Source of the DNA: Spinacia oleracea
Taxonomy: Eukaryota; Streptophyta; Magnoliopsida; Caryophyllales; Amaranthaceae
DNA length: 64,000 nucleotides
Direction: 5' to 3'
Assembly: GCF_020520425.1 (NCBI RefSeq)
Contig: NC_079490.1
Coordinates: 5,456,001 to 5,520,000 of the forward strand
Below the pieces are notes generated by a model, which worked only from the letters and a program-made list of their open reading frames with translations, was not told the origin of the DNA and did not search any database. The number at the start of each line of letters is the position of its first letter. Position 1 is the first letter of the stretch. A program made the position numbers and the translations under genes. Shown here piece by piece: positions 47,307-61,341 of the stretch.

Positions 47307-48590
47307 CTTCTTCACCCTCCACTCCTTTAACCTCCGTTAACAGACATGAAAAACTTTTCTTTAAGAAATTACGAAGTACTATTTTTGCATAGAACCACAA
47401 AAATATACAATTGATTTGCAACCACAAAAATATACAATTGATAGGAACTAATGATAAATAAATTCAAAATAGAAAAACTGACGTTGGGTTTAGAGATAAA
47501 TCAGGCTCGAACCCAATTTTCCTGCTGCCCTTTGAGACTCGAGAGGACCTCAATGGTTGTCTTCTCCTGTTAGGAGTGTGACTTAGCACCCAGGCTTGCT
47601 TCTTTCCTTATGCTTAAGGAGTTAAGCGATGCGTTGGGTAAGCTTCTTAAGGTGCCTTTCTTGGTCGGACCAACCCAACCGGTGATTTCCGTTCAAGTTT
47701 GTGAATTTATTTCAGTCTAATTCGATAAATAATTATCCTCTCAAGTCTCAACTACGCAATTGTTTATCCTACCAAAAATTTATCAAATTGCTGCTTGATA
47801 ATTAAATCATAAGAGAACCATGAAAATTTTGTTTATTATACCCAAATTCATCAAAATTGCTACTTCATAAGTAAATCATAAAAAGACCATGAAAATAAGG
47901 AGGAGATTGAATAGGTTAGGGCTTTTTTGTATTAAAAAGCCAGTCAAATCTGCAGTCAAATCTGCTAAACTATAAAGTAATCAGCTAACTACTAATACAA
48001 ACAGTAAACCGCTAAACGCTATCCTCTAGTTACCAAACAGGCCCAAAAAGGCTTCTTTATAAGCGTACATGCACGGGTATGTACTTTAGCAGTTTGATAA
48101 TAAAAGGGACAAAGTGAGTTAATTACCAGCAGATTAACAATACTCATCTAATAATCCAATGTAGTTCTCACTTTTCAGTAATGCCATATGACTAAAAAAG
48201 ACTCAGAATTATTAACTTCAGAAATGCCAGAAATATAATTTGCAGCAAACCTCGAGTATCATATTAGTTGATAGTGCCTCCAGTAAATAATTCAACCAAA
48301 CATGCTAACAATTGGCCAATAAAGCTCAAAAAATGAAAAATCGTGGAACACTTGATGATATGCTTTTGTGTGGACTAATGTTTCTAGCCTGTGAATTTTG
48401 TTGCTCTGCAACCTTGATCCGTGTTTACTGATTTGAATAATTTCTTGCATGGTATCTGAACTTTTTGACCTGTTATGGTGAACAAGTGTTGTGAAAATAA
48501 GACTCAAGACAACTAATCTGTGTTTATCTAAAGTATTGAACATCAAATCAATGAAAACCCTCAATGAAGTCCCCAAAGATCAAAAGAGTA
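47307..48590. other. Intergenic sequence with a hAT-like MITE remnant
   Basis: A 48-bp remnant (ACCGCTAAACGCTATCC to CCAAACAGGCCC) at 47996-48043 resembles the end of the hAT-like MITE. 47470-47720 is a GC-richer block of unknown nature with a GGTTCGAGCC-like box on the minus strand. No coding sequence. Confidence 0.35.
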
Positions 48591-48591
48591 A

Positions 48592-49028
48592 CCACCAGCC
48601 CCTTGGTTATCAAGAAACAGAAGGATTCCTTCAAAAAAAAAATGATCAAAAAAAAGAATGTCAAAAAAAAAAAATGATCAAAAATCTGCTTCCTTTTACA
48701 CTCATTTGACAAAACCCAGATAAAACTGTAAACTCAACAAAAGCCACGAAGAATGATAAAGAATACCCAAAAGATTTGCAATCAAAACAACAATAGCAGT
48801 CGCAAACGAAACATATTATTCACAGAACTTCAAACATATGGTATACCAGCAGCCCCTGGTTAACAGGAATCAGAACAATAGTAGTCACAAACCCAGATAA
48901 AACTGTGAAATCAACAACAAAAGCAACCAAGAATGGTATATAGCATGTCCCAAAAGATGGTAGAACATTGCAAAATCAAAACAGCAAAAGTAGTCACAAA
49001 CGAAACATCTTATTCACAGAACTTGAAG
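48592..49028. repeat. Imperfect direct duplication downstream of the polyubiquitin gene
   Basis: Blocks 48592-48836 and 48846-49028 share ACCA.CAGCCCC.TGGTTA, ACCCAGATAAAACTGT, CAAAAGAT and GTCRCAAACGAAACAT-TTATTCACAGAACTT in the same order. The left one has A-rich inserts. Because it lies at the 3' side of the minus-strand ubiquitin gene, it probably includes duplicated 3' UTR or flank. Confidence 0.6.
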
Positions 49029-49193
49029 TTCTAATCATTCAAAGAACCCACAATAGGCTGGAACCAACAATTAATTCCAACCAAACTAAAGTTTTCATTG
49101 TTCAAGGGATACTACTAGATTCACAAAACATAAAAGAAACCACAAATAAATCCTTCAAAGCCAACATCAGAGACAGAAAACAACACCATGAAC

Positions 49194-50795
<1,602 letters not shown>

Positions 50796-51333
50796 CTATA
50801 TGATCAGAAATTTAGAAAGAAATCAGCAATCACCCAATCAATCAAAACACAATCAACCGCAAATCTATAACTGATAACCTCATCTAAAACCTTAAATTGA
50901 AGTAATTTGATCAACAACTATCAGATCTAAGAAAATCACATCCAGCCAGACAAAAAGAAACCATAATTCGCAAACTGAAAGCAAAAATTCTTACGAAAAA
51001 AAGTCTATTTCAACTCATTTAAACAATTCGGATAATATGAAACCCTAAATTCAATTATTATTGAAGACGATTATCATGTCTAAACAAAATCAAATTCAAT
51101 CAACCAAAAGAATAACCTCAATCAATATTGAAGACGATTATCGTTTAATAAAATTAGATTCAATCAACTAAAAGAATAACCTTAATCGCAAATTAAAACG
51201 CAAATTCAAATAATATCAGCAATTCATATCAAAATCTAAGCAGAAAGAAAGATCTAATCGATCCTAAAAACAAGAAAATCTACAAAATCAAATCAAAATC
51301 GAGCTGAAAGAAAAGAGGAAATTAGGGAATTAC
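50796..51333 (-). other. Leader intron of the polyubiquitin gene
   Basis: The donor CAAG|GTAATT at 51333 and acceptor ATATAG ending at 50796 place a 538-bp T-rich (sense strand) intron directly before the start codon. This is the arrangement of plant polyubiquitin genes, where the leader intron boosts expression. Confidence 0.85.
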
Positions 51334-51427
51334 CTTGACGGAGATATTGGGAGAAGATGAGAGAGAAAATCGATTGATTAATGTTGAAGAAAACTGAAGG
51401 ATGAGAAAATGATGAGAGGAAGAGACC

Positions 51428-51520
51428 CTATTTAAAGAATTGGTTGACCGACTTATTCAAGGAAGGCACCTCACAGTTTCCAATAATATTCTGCCACGTG
51501 TGGATTGTGCTGACGTGGCT
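51428..51520 (-). promoter_or_regulatory. Polyubiquitin promoter: TATA box and two ACGT elements
   Basis: On the minus strand TTTAAATAG at 51428-51436 is a TATA box about 95 nt upstream of the leader-exon donor. A G-box CACGTG (51495-51500) and a second ACGTG with TGACG (51511-51517) lie 60-90 bp further upstream, suggesting bZIP input. The first exon (about 51334-51400) is non-coding. Confidence 0.6.
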
Positions 51521-52982
51521 TGACCTAGCCCTCACGGCTACCGCTTCTTTTCTTTTCTTGGAGGGGTTCTAAAAAATGACGGGAATTCTTAAGAGACGTT
51601 TTGCAACATCCAAGCTAAAGATAGGCCGAGGGCGTCAAAATCGCAGCCAGGCATGTATTATGAAATATATGTCATGGGCTTGTTTGTAATTTCTCAGCCA
51701 TTTTGAAATGGTTGAATAGTCAACCCCGTTTGCCAACTTGGATCTCGTTACTGCCAATTTTGTAATATGAATACCATTTAAAAATATTTAGCACCATTTT
51801 TGTGATATTAATACCACTTTATAAAATTTAGTACAAAACGAGTACCATTTAAGGAAAATGAATTTCATTTAGAAAAAGTTTAGTACCATTTTTGTAATAC
51901 CAATACCATTTTTCTAATGAATTGCCAACTCAGCAATGCCAAGTCAGCACCCCGTTTTACAAGTGTACAATACCGTTTTACATTTCCCCCCAAAAATTTT
52001 TACCATTTAGATTTACCTTTTTATTTGGAGTTGGCATGTTTTTGCAAATACATGCCTGGCATGTATTTGGACTTCCTCAGATAGGCCCGACACCGTCGAG
52101 CATGAAAAAAATACGGCCCGGTATAGGTTTTGAATCGAAATCGATAAAACACGTATAGGTGTAGATATCGATAAAAATACGTTAATTTGAGTGAGATTAG
52201 GCTTAGAAATTTTTCCCGTTACTTAAGGCACGTGGGCTCGACACGAAATACGATCTGACCCGGCTCACAACCATCTTTAAAGCATTTGGTTTTCAGAAAA
52301 TGTTTTCATGAACTCATTTTCTCTCTTGGACTCACACCAAGCATATGTCCTTAAAAAATATTTCCACGAAATCAATTTCTCGTTGGTGGCTCGCACCAAA
52401 TATGTGATCCTTTCAAAAAAAAATTCACTTTCTCATTTTGGCCTCTATCTCTCTTTTGTTCTCGCTCATCTCTATGACGGAGTATTATTTTTAATATCTA
52501 ACATATTCTCTCTTCTCAAATCCAAAAATTTAGATGTCATTGAACAAGCTCTTAATTTTAGCTTACACTTCCTTGTAATTAATCCACATTTGGTTGTGAA
52601 AAAATCGAAAAATATTGCTCTCTTCAAGTTTGAGAAGGTGGAATTACCCTCAAATATGCTTACAATTACTAACAATTGTTTTGACGATGAAAATTGTGTT
52701 TATTATCAATATTTGTGTTTTACCTACCGTGCTGATAATTGTAGATAGTGTATGCCTTACTATTGATGACATTTCTTCTTCCTTGGGGGGAACGAACAAT
52801 CATTTGGAGAACGGCAAGGCGGCAATCAGAAATACATTAGCAAAAATATATCAAATACATAAAACGCCATTTTCAAAAAAACAAACGTCATTTTCACATA
52901 AAAGCAAAATTTAATTGTTGTATTTTGTCCTTTTAGTGCATGTCCTTCCCCTATTTTATTTTGGTGTTGGCAGATTCAGAAG
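51521..52982. other. Intergenic sequence with short degenerate repeats
   Basis: 51740-51990 is filled with variants of TTTAGTACCATTTTTGT-ATACCAATACC, a short degenerate direct repeat. 52270-52420 repeats TTTCTC-TTGG-CTC-CACCAA phrases. No gene supported. Confidence 0.35.
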
Positions 52983-52984
52983 TA

Positions 52985-53304
52985 CTCTCTCTGTCTCTTT
53001 TTGTTTTTTACGTATTCCATTTCGGGTGTCCCATTTTGTTCTTTACATTTCCTTTTATATTATCACATAATGCATTAATATTCTATCAAAATATGCCCAA
53101 ATATTATTTTAACCAATTAAATCCATTGTACATTAAATATTTCTCATTTTTCCAATGTCAGATTTTTGATAAAAGTGAAAAATTATAAATAAACGTAATT
53201 TTTCTTGTTTAAATAAAAAAGTAGAAGAATCTCAATACACATTAAATAGTCGTTAAATCGCGTGAATAACATCAAACGTAAAGAATAAAAAGAGACGGAT
53301 GGAG
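52985..53304. mobile_element. Stowaway-like MITE, family 2, second copy
   Basis: CTCTCTCTGTCTCTTTTTG at the left and the complement of AAAAAGAGACGGATGGAG at the right, flanked by TA. The body matches 45769-46122, including TTGATAAAAGTGAAAA and TATAAATAAACGTAATTT. Confidence 0.75.
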
Positions 53305-53397
53305 TATTTAGTAAGACATATCTGATATGTGTTTTTACTTTCTCAACCATTTGCAGTTATTTTACCCATTTTAATTTCGTACTAGCTTGGACCGTTT

Positions 53398-53726
53398 GCA
53401 CATTTATTAACGACTAATTAATGTGCATTGAGATTCCTTTATTTATTTTTTTATTTAAAAAAGGGAAATTACGTTTATTTATAATGTTTTCACTTTTATC
53501 AAAATTATGATATTGGGAAAATGTAAAAAAAATAAAAATTAATGTCCTAATAAAAAGTGTGAAACATTAAATGACTCAATAAATTTATTAATTGGTTAAA
53601 ACAATTATTGGACACAAATTTTGATAAAATATTAAAGCACTTATGTGATAATATAAAAGAAAATGTAAATAAAATTTTAAAACACGCAAAAAGGAAAACG
53701 TAAAGAACAAAAAAAAACGGACAGAG
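53398..53726. mobile_element. Stowaway-like MITE, family 2, inverted truncated copy
   Basis: Reverse complement of the same family, ending AACGGACAGAG before TA at 53727. The other terminus is lost near 53398. It faces the copy at 52985-53304 across about 90 bp, so the pair can fold into a long hairpin. Confidence 0.7.
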
Positions 53727-53728
53727 TA

Positions 53729-54027
53729 CGAACTACGAAGGCAGTGTTTCAATTACTTGCAAACGTAGGGAGTATACACGTACAAAAATGACTAACACCA
53801 TAATGGTGTGTTACAAAACATCTAAGCAAACTGGTATATATAACTTAAATTGAGAACTGGAAAATTCGGTGTGTACGAAGAAGAAGGGTTAAACTAGAGT
53901 ATAATGTATTAAGAGGGAGCAGGGGTTTTCATAACATTAGAAAACAAGCCATTTTTAAACAAAATTTCGAAGTTTCAGAACGTGTTCCTGTTACCATCAT
54001 TCATTCATCTTCTACAATGGTAAACAT
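53729..54027. other. 3' flank and 3' UTR of the p24 gene
   Basis: No other feature seen. The stop codon of the p24 gene on the minus strand is at 54028-54030. Confidence 0.3.
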
Positions 54028-57000
54028 CTAGATTAGCTTCTTCTTTTGAAAGTAACGCTTCAAGTACAATAACTGGAAGCTGGAAACTGTAATGCAAACT
54101 GCTAAAGACATTATACTGAACATTGCCACTCTCGTATTCGTCTTTTCACTCACTATCCTCATTTCAGCTTCCCTGCAAGTATTTAGAGTGGTAAGTTATC
54201 ATAAAATTTGATGCAGAACAAACAGTAACAAAGCATGAACAAAGACTTTTGATGATGATGATATTATCTGAGTATTTTTCCTGAATTTACCTGTTCCTCA
54301 GATACAGTAGATTCTCGTGTATGGCTTCCACAGCTCCCTCGAGTTTCCTTAGTTCGAGCTCAACACCCTGCAAAAGATAGAAAATTACCATATTACCCAC
54401 CCATGCAATCCTGGGAATATATTCGAAGATAGGGGTACAAAGCTAAAAGCAAAACCCTCATAATTGTTAAGGTTTCAAGGGAAATCCTGACCACAAAATG
54501 CAGAATATCGTACTTTTTCCACATCCCACCGGAAAATCAACCTAGACCTACAATGTCTATTCTTTCCCTCTTTAAAGGTGTAGTACGGAACCTTATAAAG
54601 AAAGATGTCTTTCAAATCCCAAGCTAGTGTTACAGAATCAGTTCGAAGGTTAACAAGATTGAACAGTCTTCATTACTTAAGGAGTTCCAACTTCCAAGTA
54701 ATAGCTCATTTATTCGTCTAATTAGTAGGTTTAATTTAGCGGGATATTACAACATCAGTCCTCAAAAAGTGACCTAGCCTGAGTTATTGTTTTTCCTATG
54801 TTCTGAGCAAAAAAAACAAGAAAAAAGGAGACAGAAAGGTTCCTTGGTGTTACTTAAGTTTGTATCACAAACAGCCCTTAAACCAGGGAACAAACCTCAG
54901 GAAATTTACAAGTATTAAGAGAGATCAAGCTAGAAATTTTCAAGTTCATACCTCAATATGCTCTTTCCTTGCAACTGACTCCCAATCCTTTGCAGCAACT
55001 CCAGTTCTCCAGTCGAGATTGACACTCACTTCTGCACCTTTTGCGTTATGTTCAACCACAGAGAAACAAGCCAAATAGTTACCAGCCTCGTGTGTAGTAA
55101 ATGCAAATTGACCATGTGTAACATTTTCCTTGGAGTGAAGGTCGTTGCCATACGGTGATGTTACCTGTAAAGGCAAAATACACGAGGTTTATCATTTTAA
55201 ATTATACACATAAATATGATTGATACATTTAAGTTGATGATTTTCAAATAAAACTAGGCATTTCGGCTGTTTCCCAAAGCACAACCACCTTCACACAGGC
55301 AATGCATAAAAATCACTATCTCCTCTCTTTATTTAAAGTAAGCTTCCACCCAATTAAGGACTCCTCAGCTTCATGAGGCACTTCCGCACTATAGTGCTCT
55401 GTCAAAATATGCTGCATTTAAAATTTACCTTAACCCTATTGAAGTCCTAATTTCTTCACCGAAATATAATTACATCACTAGGCAAAGCAAACTAACTTGG
55501 TCAAAAATTAGAGATAACAATGGCAATCTAGCCTATTTCCCTAAATCCAATCGAATAACCCTTTTCCGTGAAATAAATACATTAACTTCAACTAACACAT
55601 CTTTGTTCCTGTCATCAGTTTAGGGAAACCTCACAGTTCTCAATTCACATAAGTTTTTCAGAATCTTGGTGACAGAGAAATTGCAAAAATGTGCACAGGT
55701 TTCGAAATAACAGGAAGATAAGCTTCCAAACAAACAATATCCTAAAGTGTCCAATGAAGTATCAATATTTTCCCAAATTGACAAGTAGCAGCGTGGAGGG
55801 TATTTCCCAAACTTTGAATCCCATGATGATATTGAAACAGGGAGGAGGGTATTTCAGAATTTTATCACATATATAAAGGTTTGGCAACTATATTCTCCAT
55901 TTTTTCAACCCAACAAAAGAGGGAAACAATTTTGGGATAAGACTCGCCAGGAAACAACTACCAATTCATATTCCTCTGAAAAATGATACTTATTACAATA
56001 ATACAAAACACTTTCAGATTTTAGATCGAATTTTAAAACTCGTCATATTTTGAGAAAATTCAAAACTGATTCTTAAAAAAATATTCATACTACCGAGAAA
56101 TAAAAATTCAAGCTCAAAAATACAAATAAAAGTCCTCATAGAACAATACGATGAAACCAAGGCAACCTAACCCAACAGCTTCAAATCTAAATCACAAAAT
56201 GTTCAATGAATTAGACACAATGGGGTTTTAGACACTATTCACACAAACACCTTTGATTTCCTTTTGTGGTTCATATATAAGAAAAAACATAGTCGTGTGG
56301 GGTCTTATTAGATTTGTATCAGTAAATATTATTTAAATATCAACTTTTTATAAAAAAATTCGATCCACAATTAGAGATATTAATGTTTGAAATCGTGCAT
56401 TGGCAAACATGCCTAAATAATTGTGTCATTTAAAAAAGAACGGAGGAAATATAATCTATACAAAGACTAACTCAACCAGATAGCTCAAAAACTCAATTCG
56501 CTTCCGAAATTCCAAACCTCAGTTAGACCTTAGCTAAGTTGATTTCTTATGTGACATCAAGCGAGCTAACCAAATTCCAAACAAAACTTGACCTCCATTG
56601 AATTCTGACACGAGAGATCAAGAGCAAATTTAGCTCATTAGGTACTGATGCAGGCCAACCCCTCTTGCACTAGCACCTAAGTTTCCTAGGTAACAAGCAA
56701 CCCAAAGAGGAAGCAAGTCAAAGGTAATTAAGTGACAACAGACACTGCAAATTTCTGTAACATGACAACTTTCGGAAACAAAATGAAGCTTCGGGTACAC
56801 TGGGGCATTTTAGTCAAGATTAGTGGGCATTTGGTAGCTTGAAGTAAGACCCACCAACAGCAGCAAATTTGAACAAAACCACAACAGCTATTCCCTGGAC
56901 AGATCAAGTCCGTCAAACAAGAAGTAAATTAACAGGCCTAATTTTATTAATCCTACCAAATGGGTTGATGTAAAAAAAGGATTATGGAGGGAAATATGAA

Positions 57001-59290
57001 ATTTCGGCAGCAAGGTTCACATTTATGAGACATCCGATCTGCTAAATCAATCCATTTGTCATGAATAGGAAACTGCATTCTGCAGGCATTATCAAAGGCC
57101 AGAATTTAAACCGGGCTATTGAAGTTTGAAGAAGAACCAACACATGGTTGGGAAGCAAAAACAGCTAGATCCAGTTCACTGAAACAAAACACTGGTATAA
57201 GCAGTAAGCACAGCAGAACTCGTACTTGGATTTTCAAAAGCCTGATTCAGAGAGGAGAAAGTGAAATAACCTAAATTCATGACAGTATGGGTAAGGCTCT
57301 GCATATTAGGAACCTTCACCTGAGTAGAAGTCTACCATGGGACAGACAGTATTGGTGGTAGATTCAGGCATATTTTTTCGAGAGGAAGTTCCATAATCAG
57401 ACTTTTAACGTAGTTAACTACATCTGAGTTCATTGTAGTACAAACACTAATCCGAAGCTGAGACCTAGTTATTCTACCTTTTGCTACAAATGTGCAACAA
57501 TTTTGTGGTAGTAAGTTAGTAACATGGCTAAATGAGACAATAAAACCTAAATTTGAATGATACAAATGACATGTAATCTGAATGTTGTGGCTTAATAAAC
57601 ATGATATAAACCTAATTAATGGACTAAAGATAAATTATCCCTAGAATGGAAGTAAAGTGAGGCAGAGCCGCATAGGTGGTTGAAACTATCTATCTCTTGC
57701 TCATTCAACCAACGCTACTAATGAATGAAATTGGCACTCTCTATTATGAGAATAAGTGAACAATGTCCTCACCCTCATTCCTCAATCCACAAAAGCAATA
57801 ATAGTAGGCATCAGTTTAATAAAATAATGCCTGCCATTTCTTCAGAATCAGAGAACATAAACTACAACTAAAAAACTAGGCAATTGCAGATCATAATCCA
57901 CAAAAAGTTATTGCATGTCTTAACATTGTCGACACTGGGTTGGCACTTGGATTTGGAAATAATCAAATAAGATGAACAGTTTGAAGTGTAGGTAAGAAAT
58001 GATTGTTGCAAAGGCACATTCCATTCACTGAGAACACACACGTGTTAGTCCCAGGGGTCTAAATGAAATTACCTGTCCACTGTGAGTATCATCAAAATGT
58101 ATAACATTTCCAATCAGCATTGTAAGTTTGTAACATGCCTAACATCATCCTTTTCAGCTTTGCAGGTGTTGTGATTGACACCCCTTACCGAATTTTACAC
58201 CATTAATCAACAAATGATAACTAAAGAGAAGCCAACAGACAGAATGGCAAGCAAATTGACTCCATAATACCATAACTATGAAAGACTTGCACTTCAAAAG
58301 GTAGGATAGGTGAAGCAGATTTTTGAGAGTTTCCATGTGACATACAGATTCAACCCACTTCAACTAACCTTGGCAATGGACCAACCAAGACAACTTTAAT
58401 CTCAATCAAACCGATACGGTGAACAAATGATCCATTTCAAAGACAGAACAAAACTTCTGACATAAAAAGACTTCCCTATAAGAAGAAAAAAAACAAAAAT
58501 TACTACTGCTACATTTTTGATACCTAGCTCAAATTGATTTTTTTTCAGTTTTCGAAATAGAAATTCAGATAAAGCCATAAAGTAGTACTTCTATTTCAAA
58601 AAAAGGAATTGGGTGCATACTGCTATTAAGCAACAGAACTGACGGACATATCGAAGAACACATCTGGGAGAATGGAGCTGACCACCACCGGAGATGATAT
58701 TACCAACAACGGAGACCAGGAAAAACTCCCCGGAAATTTCTGTCACAAACCATGCGACATGCAACTTCCAATTTTCTCTCACTCGAAAATTAGGGTTTTG
58801 TACCAAAATTGAGGATGTTGATTTAGAGTCCAATTTGAAGCGAATTCATGCAATTAATTGAGGGATACGATCGAATTAGCATAATTAAGCAAAGTAAGAT
58901 GTTAATTGAAATAAAATTAAGCTGGTTGAAGTCTTAAAAACTAGGATCATCGTTAGTATCGGACATACATTGCCATCAACCCAAATCAAAAAAATCTAAG
59001 TTACACTATAATTCATCAACCGAAATCGAAACAAGGATGAATTCATAAACAGATCTAACAAATAATTCGAAAGCGGGGAATACCTTGACAGTAATGGTGG
59101 GCTCATGGGAGGTGTGATCATCGGAAATGACATAGTAATCGGATAAAACGACGACGTTAGTCTGAATTTCTTCAGAAACACATTTGGTGCCAGATGGTGG
59201 TAGATTCAACCAAATTGACGTACCCAATTGCCATAGATTACTTGCCCAGATTAACCAAATCAATCCCATCTTTAACATTTTCTTCCCCAT
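54028..59290 (-). CDS. p24-family (emp24/GOLD) cargo receptor, delta type, four exons
   Basis: Exons on the minus strand: 59084-59290, 54952-55164, 54291-54367 and 54028-54172. All have GT/AG borders and phases that join to 213 residues. Residues 1-25 are a signal peptide ([20 protein letters not shown]). The lumenal GOLD domain has the paired C37 and C102 and an NVT sequon at residue 83. Residues about 141-178 form the coiled coil ([20 protein letters not shown]). Residues about 181-202 are the membrane span. The tail [10 protein letters not shown] has the aromatic and dilysine signals used by COPII and COPI coats. p24 proteins cycle between ER and Golgi and sort cargo such as GPI-anchored proteins. 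Length and tail are typical of the delta subfamily. Intron 1 is unusually long. Confidence 0.92.
55165..59083 (-). other. 3.9-kb first intron of the p24 gene
   Basis: The donor AAG|GTATTC at 59083 and acceptor TTACAG ending at 55165 are clear. The intron holds a family 1 Stowaway-like MITE at 56214-56452 and otherwise moderately complex AT-rich sequence. I see no nested gene. Confidence 0.7.
56214..56452. mobile_element. Stowaway-like MITE, family 1, left end missing
   Basis: Nearly collinear with 14951-15208 from GACACAATGGGGTTTTAGAC to AAAAAAGAACGGAGGAA. The left terminal repeat is replaced by unrelated sequence. Confidence 0.7.
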
Positions 59291-59510
59291 TTTTCTTCTT
59301 CTCTCTCTGTCTGTCGTGGGATCTTGGTTTCAGGTTTGAACTGTCGTGTGTATTACTGAATGTTGATGAAGAACAGGTGTAGCCGTGTAGCTAGTCTTAC
59401 CGTGAACCGTTGAATTTCTTTTTAAAAATTAATTATTTGACTTTAAATTCGATTTTGTTCAATTTATTTTCACTTATTTTCATCACGTAAATTCATATAA
59501 TCACATAGTC
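59291..59510. other. p24 5' flank
   Basis: The CT-rich leader/promoter region of the p24 gene (about 59291-59400 on the minus strand), followed by a TTTTCACTTATTTTCATCACG segment. That segment matches 59966-60020 and is probably part of a small foldback MITE interrupted by the next element. Confidence 0.35.
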
Positions 59511-59895
59511 ATATGTCGGACAAAACTAGCAATAGCGGATAGCGGTTGAGTAGCGAGTAATAATTAGCGGTTGAGTAGCGAGTAATAATTAGCGGTCAAA
59601 ATAACGGGTAAATAATACGAGTGTTCAGTAAAGTAACGGTTGATATTGTAAAAACAATAAAAGCTACTTAGTATATACGAATTACTACGTATACTGTTTT
59701 AAACTTTATACCTTTATTTGCTACGGAGTACGAATTATTAATTTTAATGTTTGACAATAGCTACCCAATTGTTACCTCTACTCCTAACCGCTACGTAAAT
59801 TGTTATATTTCCAAACACTTACAAAATTTAAAGGTAACGTCTTGACTAGGTCAAAGCAATACTCGCTACCTCAAGCGATGCCGCCGAACACGCCC
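59511..59895. mobile_element. hAT-like foldback MITE, copy 3
   Basis: Diverged copy of 10110-10510 with TAGCGGTTGAGTAGCGAG repeats at the left, AACGTCTTGACTAGGTCAAA near the right and the end GCCGCCGAACACGCCC. The left terminus is eroded (GTCGGACAAAAC). Confidence 0.7.
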
Positions 59896-60580
59896 ATAAA
59901 TTCAAATAAGATAAGTTCAAGAAAATTAAGTGAAACACAGGTGAATAAGACGCAGTCTTAATATCGGTTTTGTTTATCTTATTTCCACTTATTTCAGTCA
60001 GGTAAGTTCATATAAATTCAAATAAGATAAGTTAAAGAAAAATAAGTGAAAAACAGGTGAATAAAATGCACACTTAACAAAGAGTATTATTCAGTCGTTG
60101 ATTTTAACTAAGGGTTATCCATAGTATTATAGGACGACTCCAAAGGATTCAAACTTGTTACAAACTTACGATGTTATAGCTAAATATGGTTGTGGGTAGG
60201 AGCAAATTGTGTTTGGTACCAAGCCCATGCAACTTGGGCTTGAACGCCATTGACTCACTCTCAGTAGGCCCGGCTTTGGGCGGTCCAACCGGACCTACAA
60301 CACCGGGCCACAAAATTTTGGGGCCCAAAAGAAATGTTGCTAGTTGAACCTCAATAATGTTATATCTGATATATTTTCAGTTACTTAGTTAAAACAATAA
60401 TGCACTTGTCCTAGTTGGTAGGGATGTATGTATCATCGGATATGACACCCGAGTTCATTTCATGCCCATGTACTCCCCCCCCCCCCCCCCCTCCTTTTTT
60501 GGATATGATGAAAAGAATCACCCATTTTTATGTCTATCAAACCTTTCAATTTTTTTTTAAAACCAACCCACATAAAATAT
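59896..60580. other. Small foldback repeat, degenerate intergenic sequence and a C17 run
   Basis: 59966-60078 is a short foldback (TTTATCTTATTTCCACTTATTT and the complement AAATAAGTGAAAAACAGGTG region) related to the segments flanking copy 3. A run of 17 C lies at 60475-60491. No gene. Confidence 0.4.
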
Positions 60581-60582
60581 TA

Positions 60583-60910
60583 CTCCCTCCGTCCCGAAAT
60601 ACTTGACCTGTTTTCCTTATCGGGTCGTCCCTTAATACTTGACCTGTTTCTAAAAATGGAAATATTCTAACAATATTATATTATTTCTCACTCCACCCCT
60701 ATTAACCCACCTACCCCCTACTCCATACAAAAAATAATTAAAAATTCAACCTCTACTCTCCCCCAACCCCACCTCTTAACCCACCTCCCACTAACTACAT
60801 TAAAATAACACCCCACTATCAACTACTACCTATTAAATTAAATAAGTCAATTCAAGTCCCTTAAACTCTGTGCCGGTCAAACCGGGTCGAGTATTCCGGG
60901 ACGGAGGGAA
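60583..60910. mobile_element. Stowaway-like MITE, family 3
   Basis: CTCCCTCCGTCCCGAAATACT at the left and the complement of AGTATTCCGGGACGGAGGGAA at the right, flanked by TA. Internal CTTGACCTGTTT is repeated. No coding capacity. Confidence 0.8.
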
Positions 60911-60912
60911 TA

Positions 60913-61341
60913 CATCGTAACATTCATTTGGCTCTATATTTTTATATACACAAAACAATACTAATACTATAGTAATTATGCATTTTACCTTAAATAATTG
61001 TCCTCAAAATTTTATAGGGCCTAATATTTGATTTTAGCACAGGGCCTCCGAATTTCCGGAGACGACCCTGCGTACACTAAGCCCACTCGTTTCCTGACAA
61101 GTCCGATCGAAATTTTCAAAAAAAAAAAAACAATATAGGCACGGCCCAAGCCAATATGCTCTCATGCTAGGCGGGGCCTTCGTGCCTAAATCTTATTCCA
61201 CACAATTTAACACACATTGTCTTGTCATGCTTCTCTACCCTTTAAAAATTGGGAGATTAGTTACTGTTCCTTATGAACAGTAACTCCCCATATACTAATT
61301 ATTTATTTTACTTTTTTTAACTAATTATCCAAATTTCTCTT
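60913..61341. other. Intergenic sequence
   Basis: No recognisable gene. The GGGCCTCCGAATTTCCGGAG region near 61045 resembles remains of a transposon protein gene's 3' end, but this cannot be supported. Confidence 0.2.

Noticed and set aside
47470-47720. Possible tRNA-derived SINE on the minus strand (GGTTCGAGCC box)
   Set aside because: A B-box-like word alone is not enough; no convincing A box, tail or target duplication was found.
52308-52748. Open frame of 146 codons
   Set aside because: No recognisable domain, low-complexity Phe/Leu/Ser-rich translation, between degenerate repeats; probably chance.
53381-53400. CTAG with nearby CCGTTTGCAC as another Helitron end
   Set aside because: No hairpin can be formed at the required distance; only the CTAG word is present.
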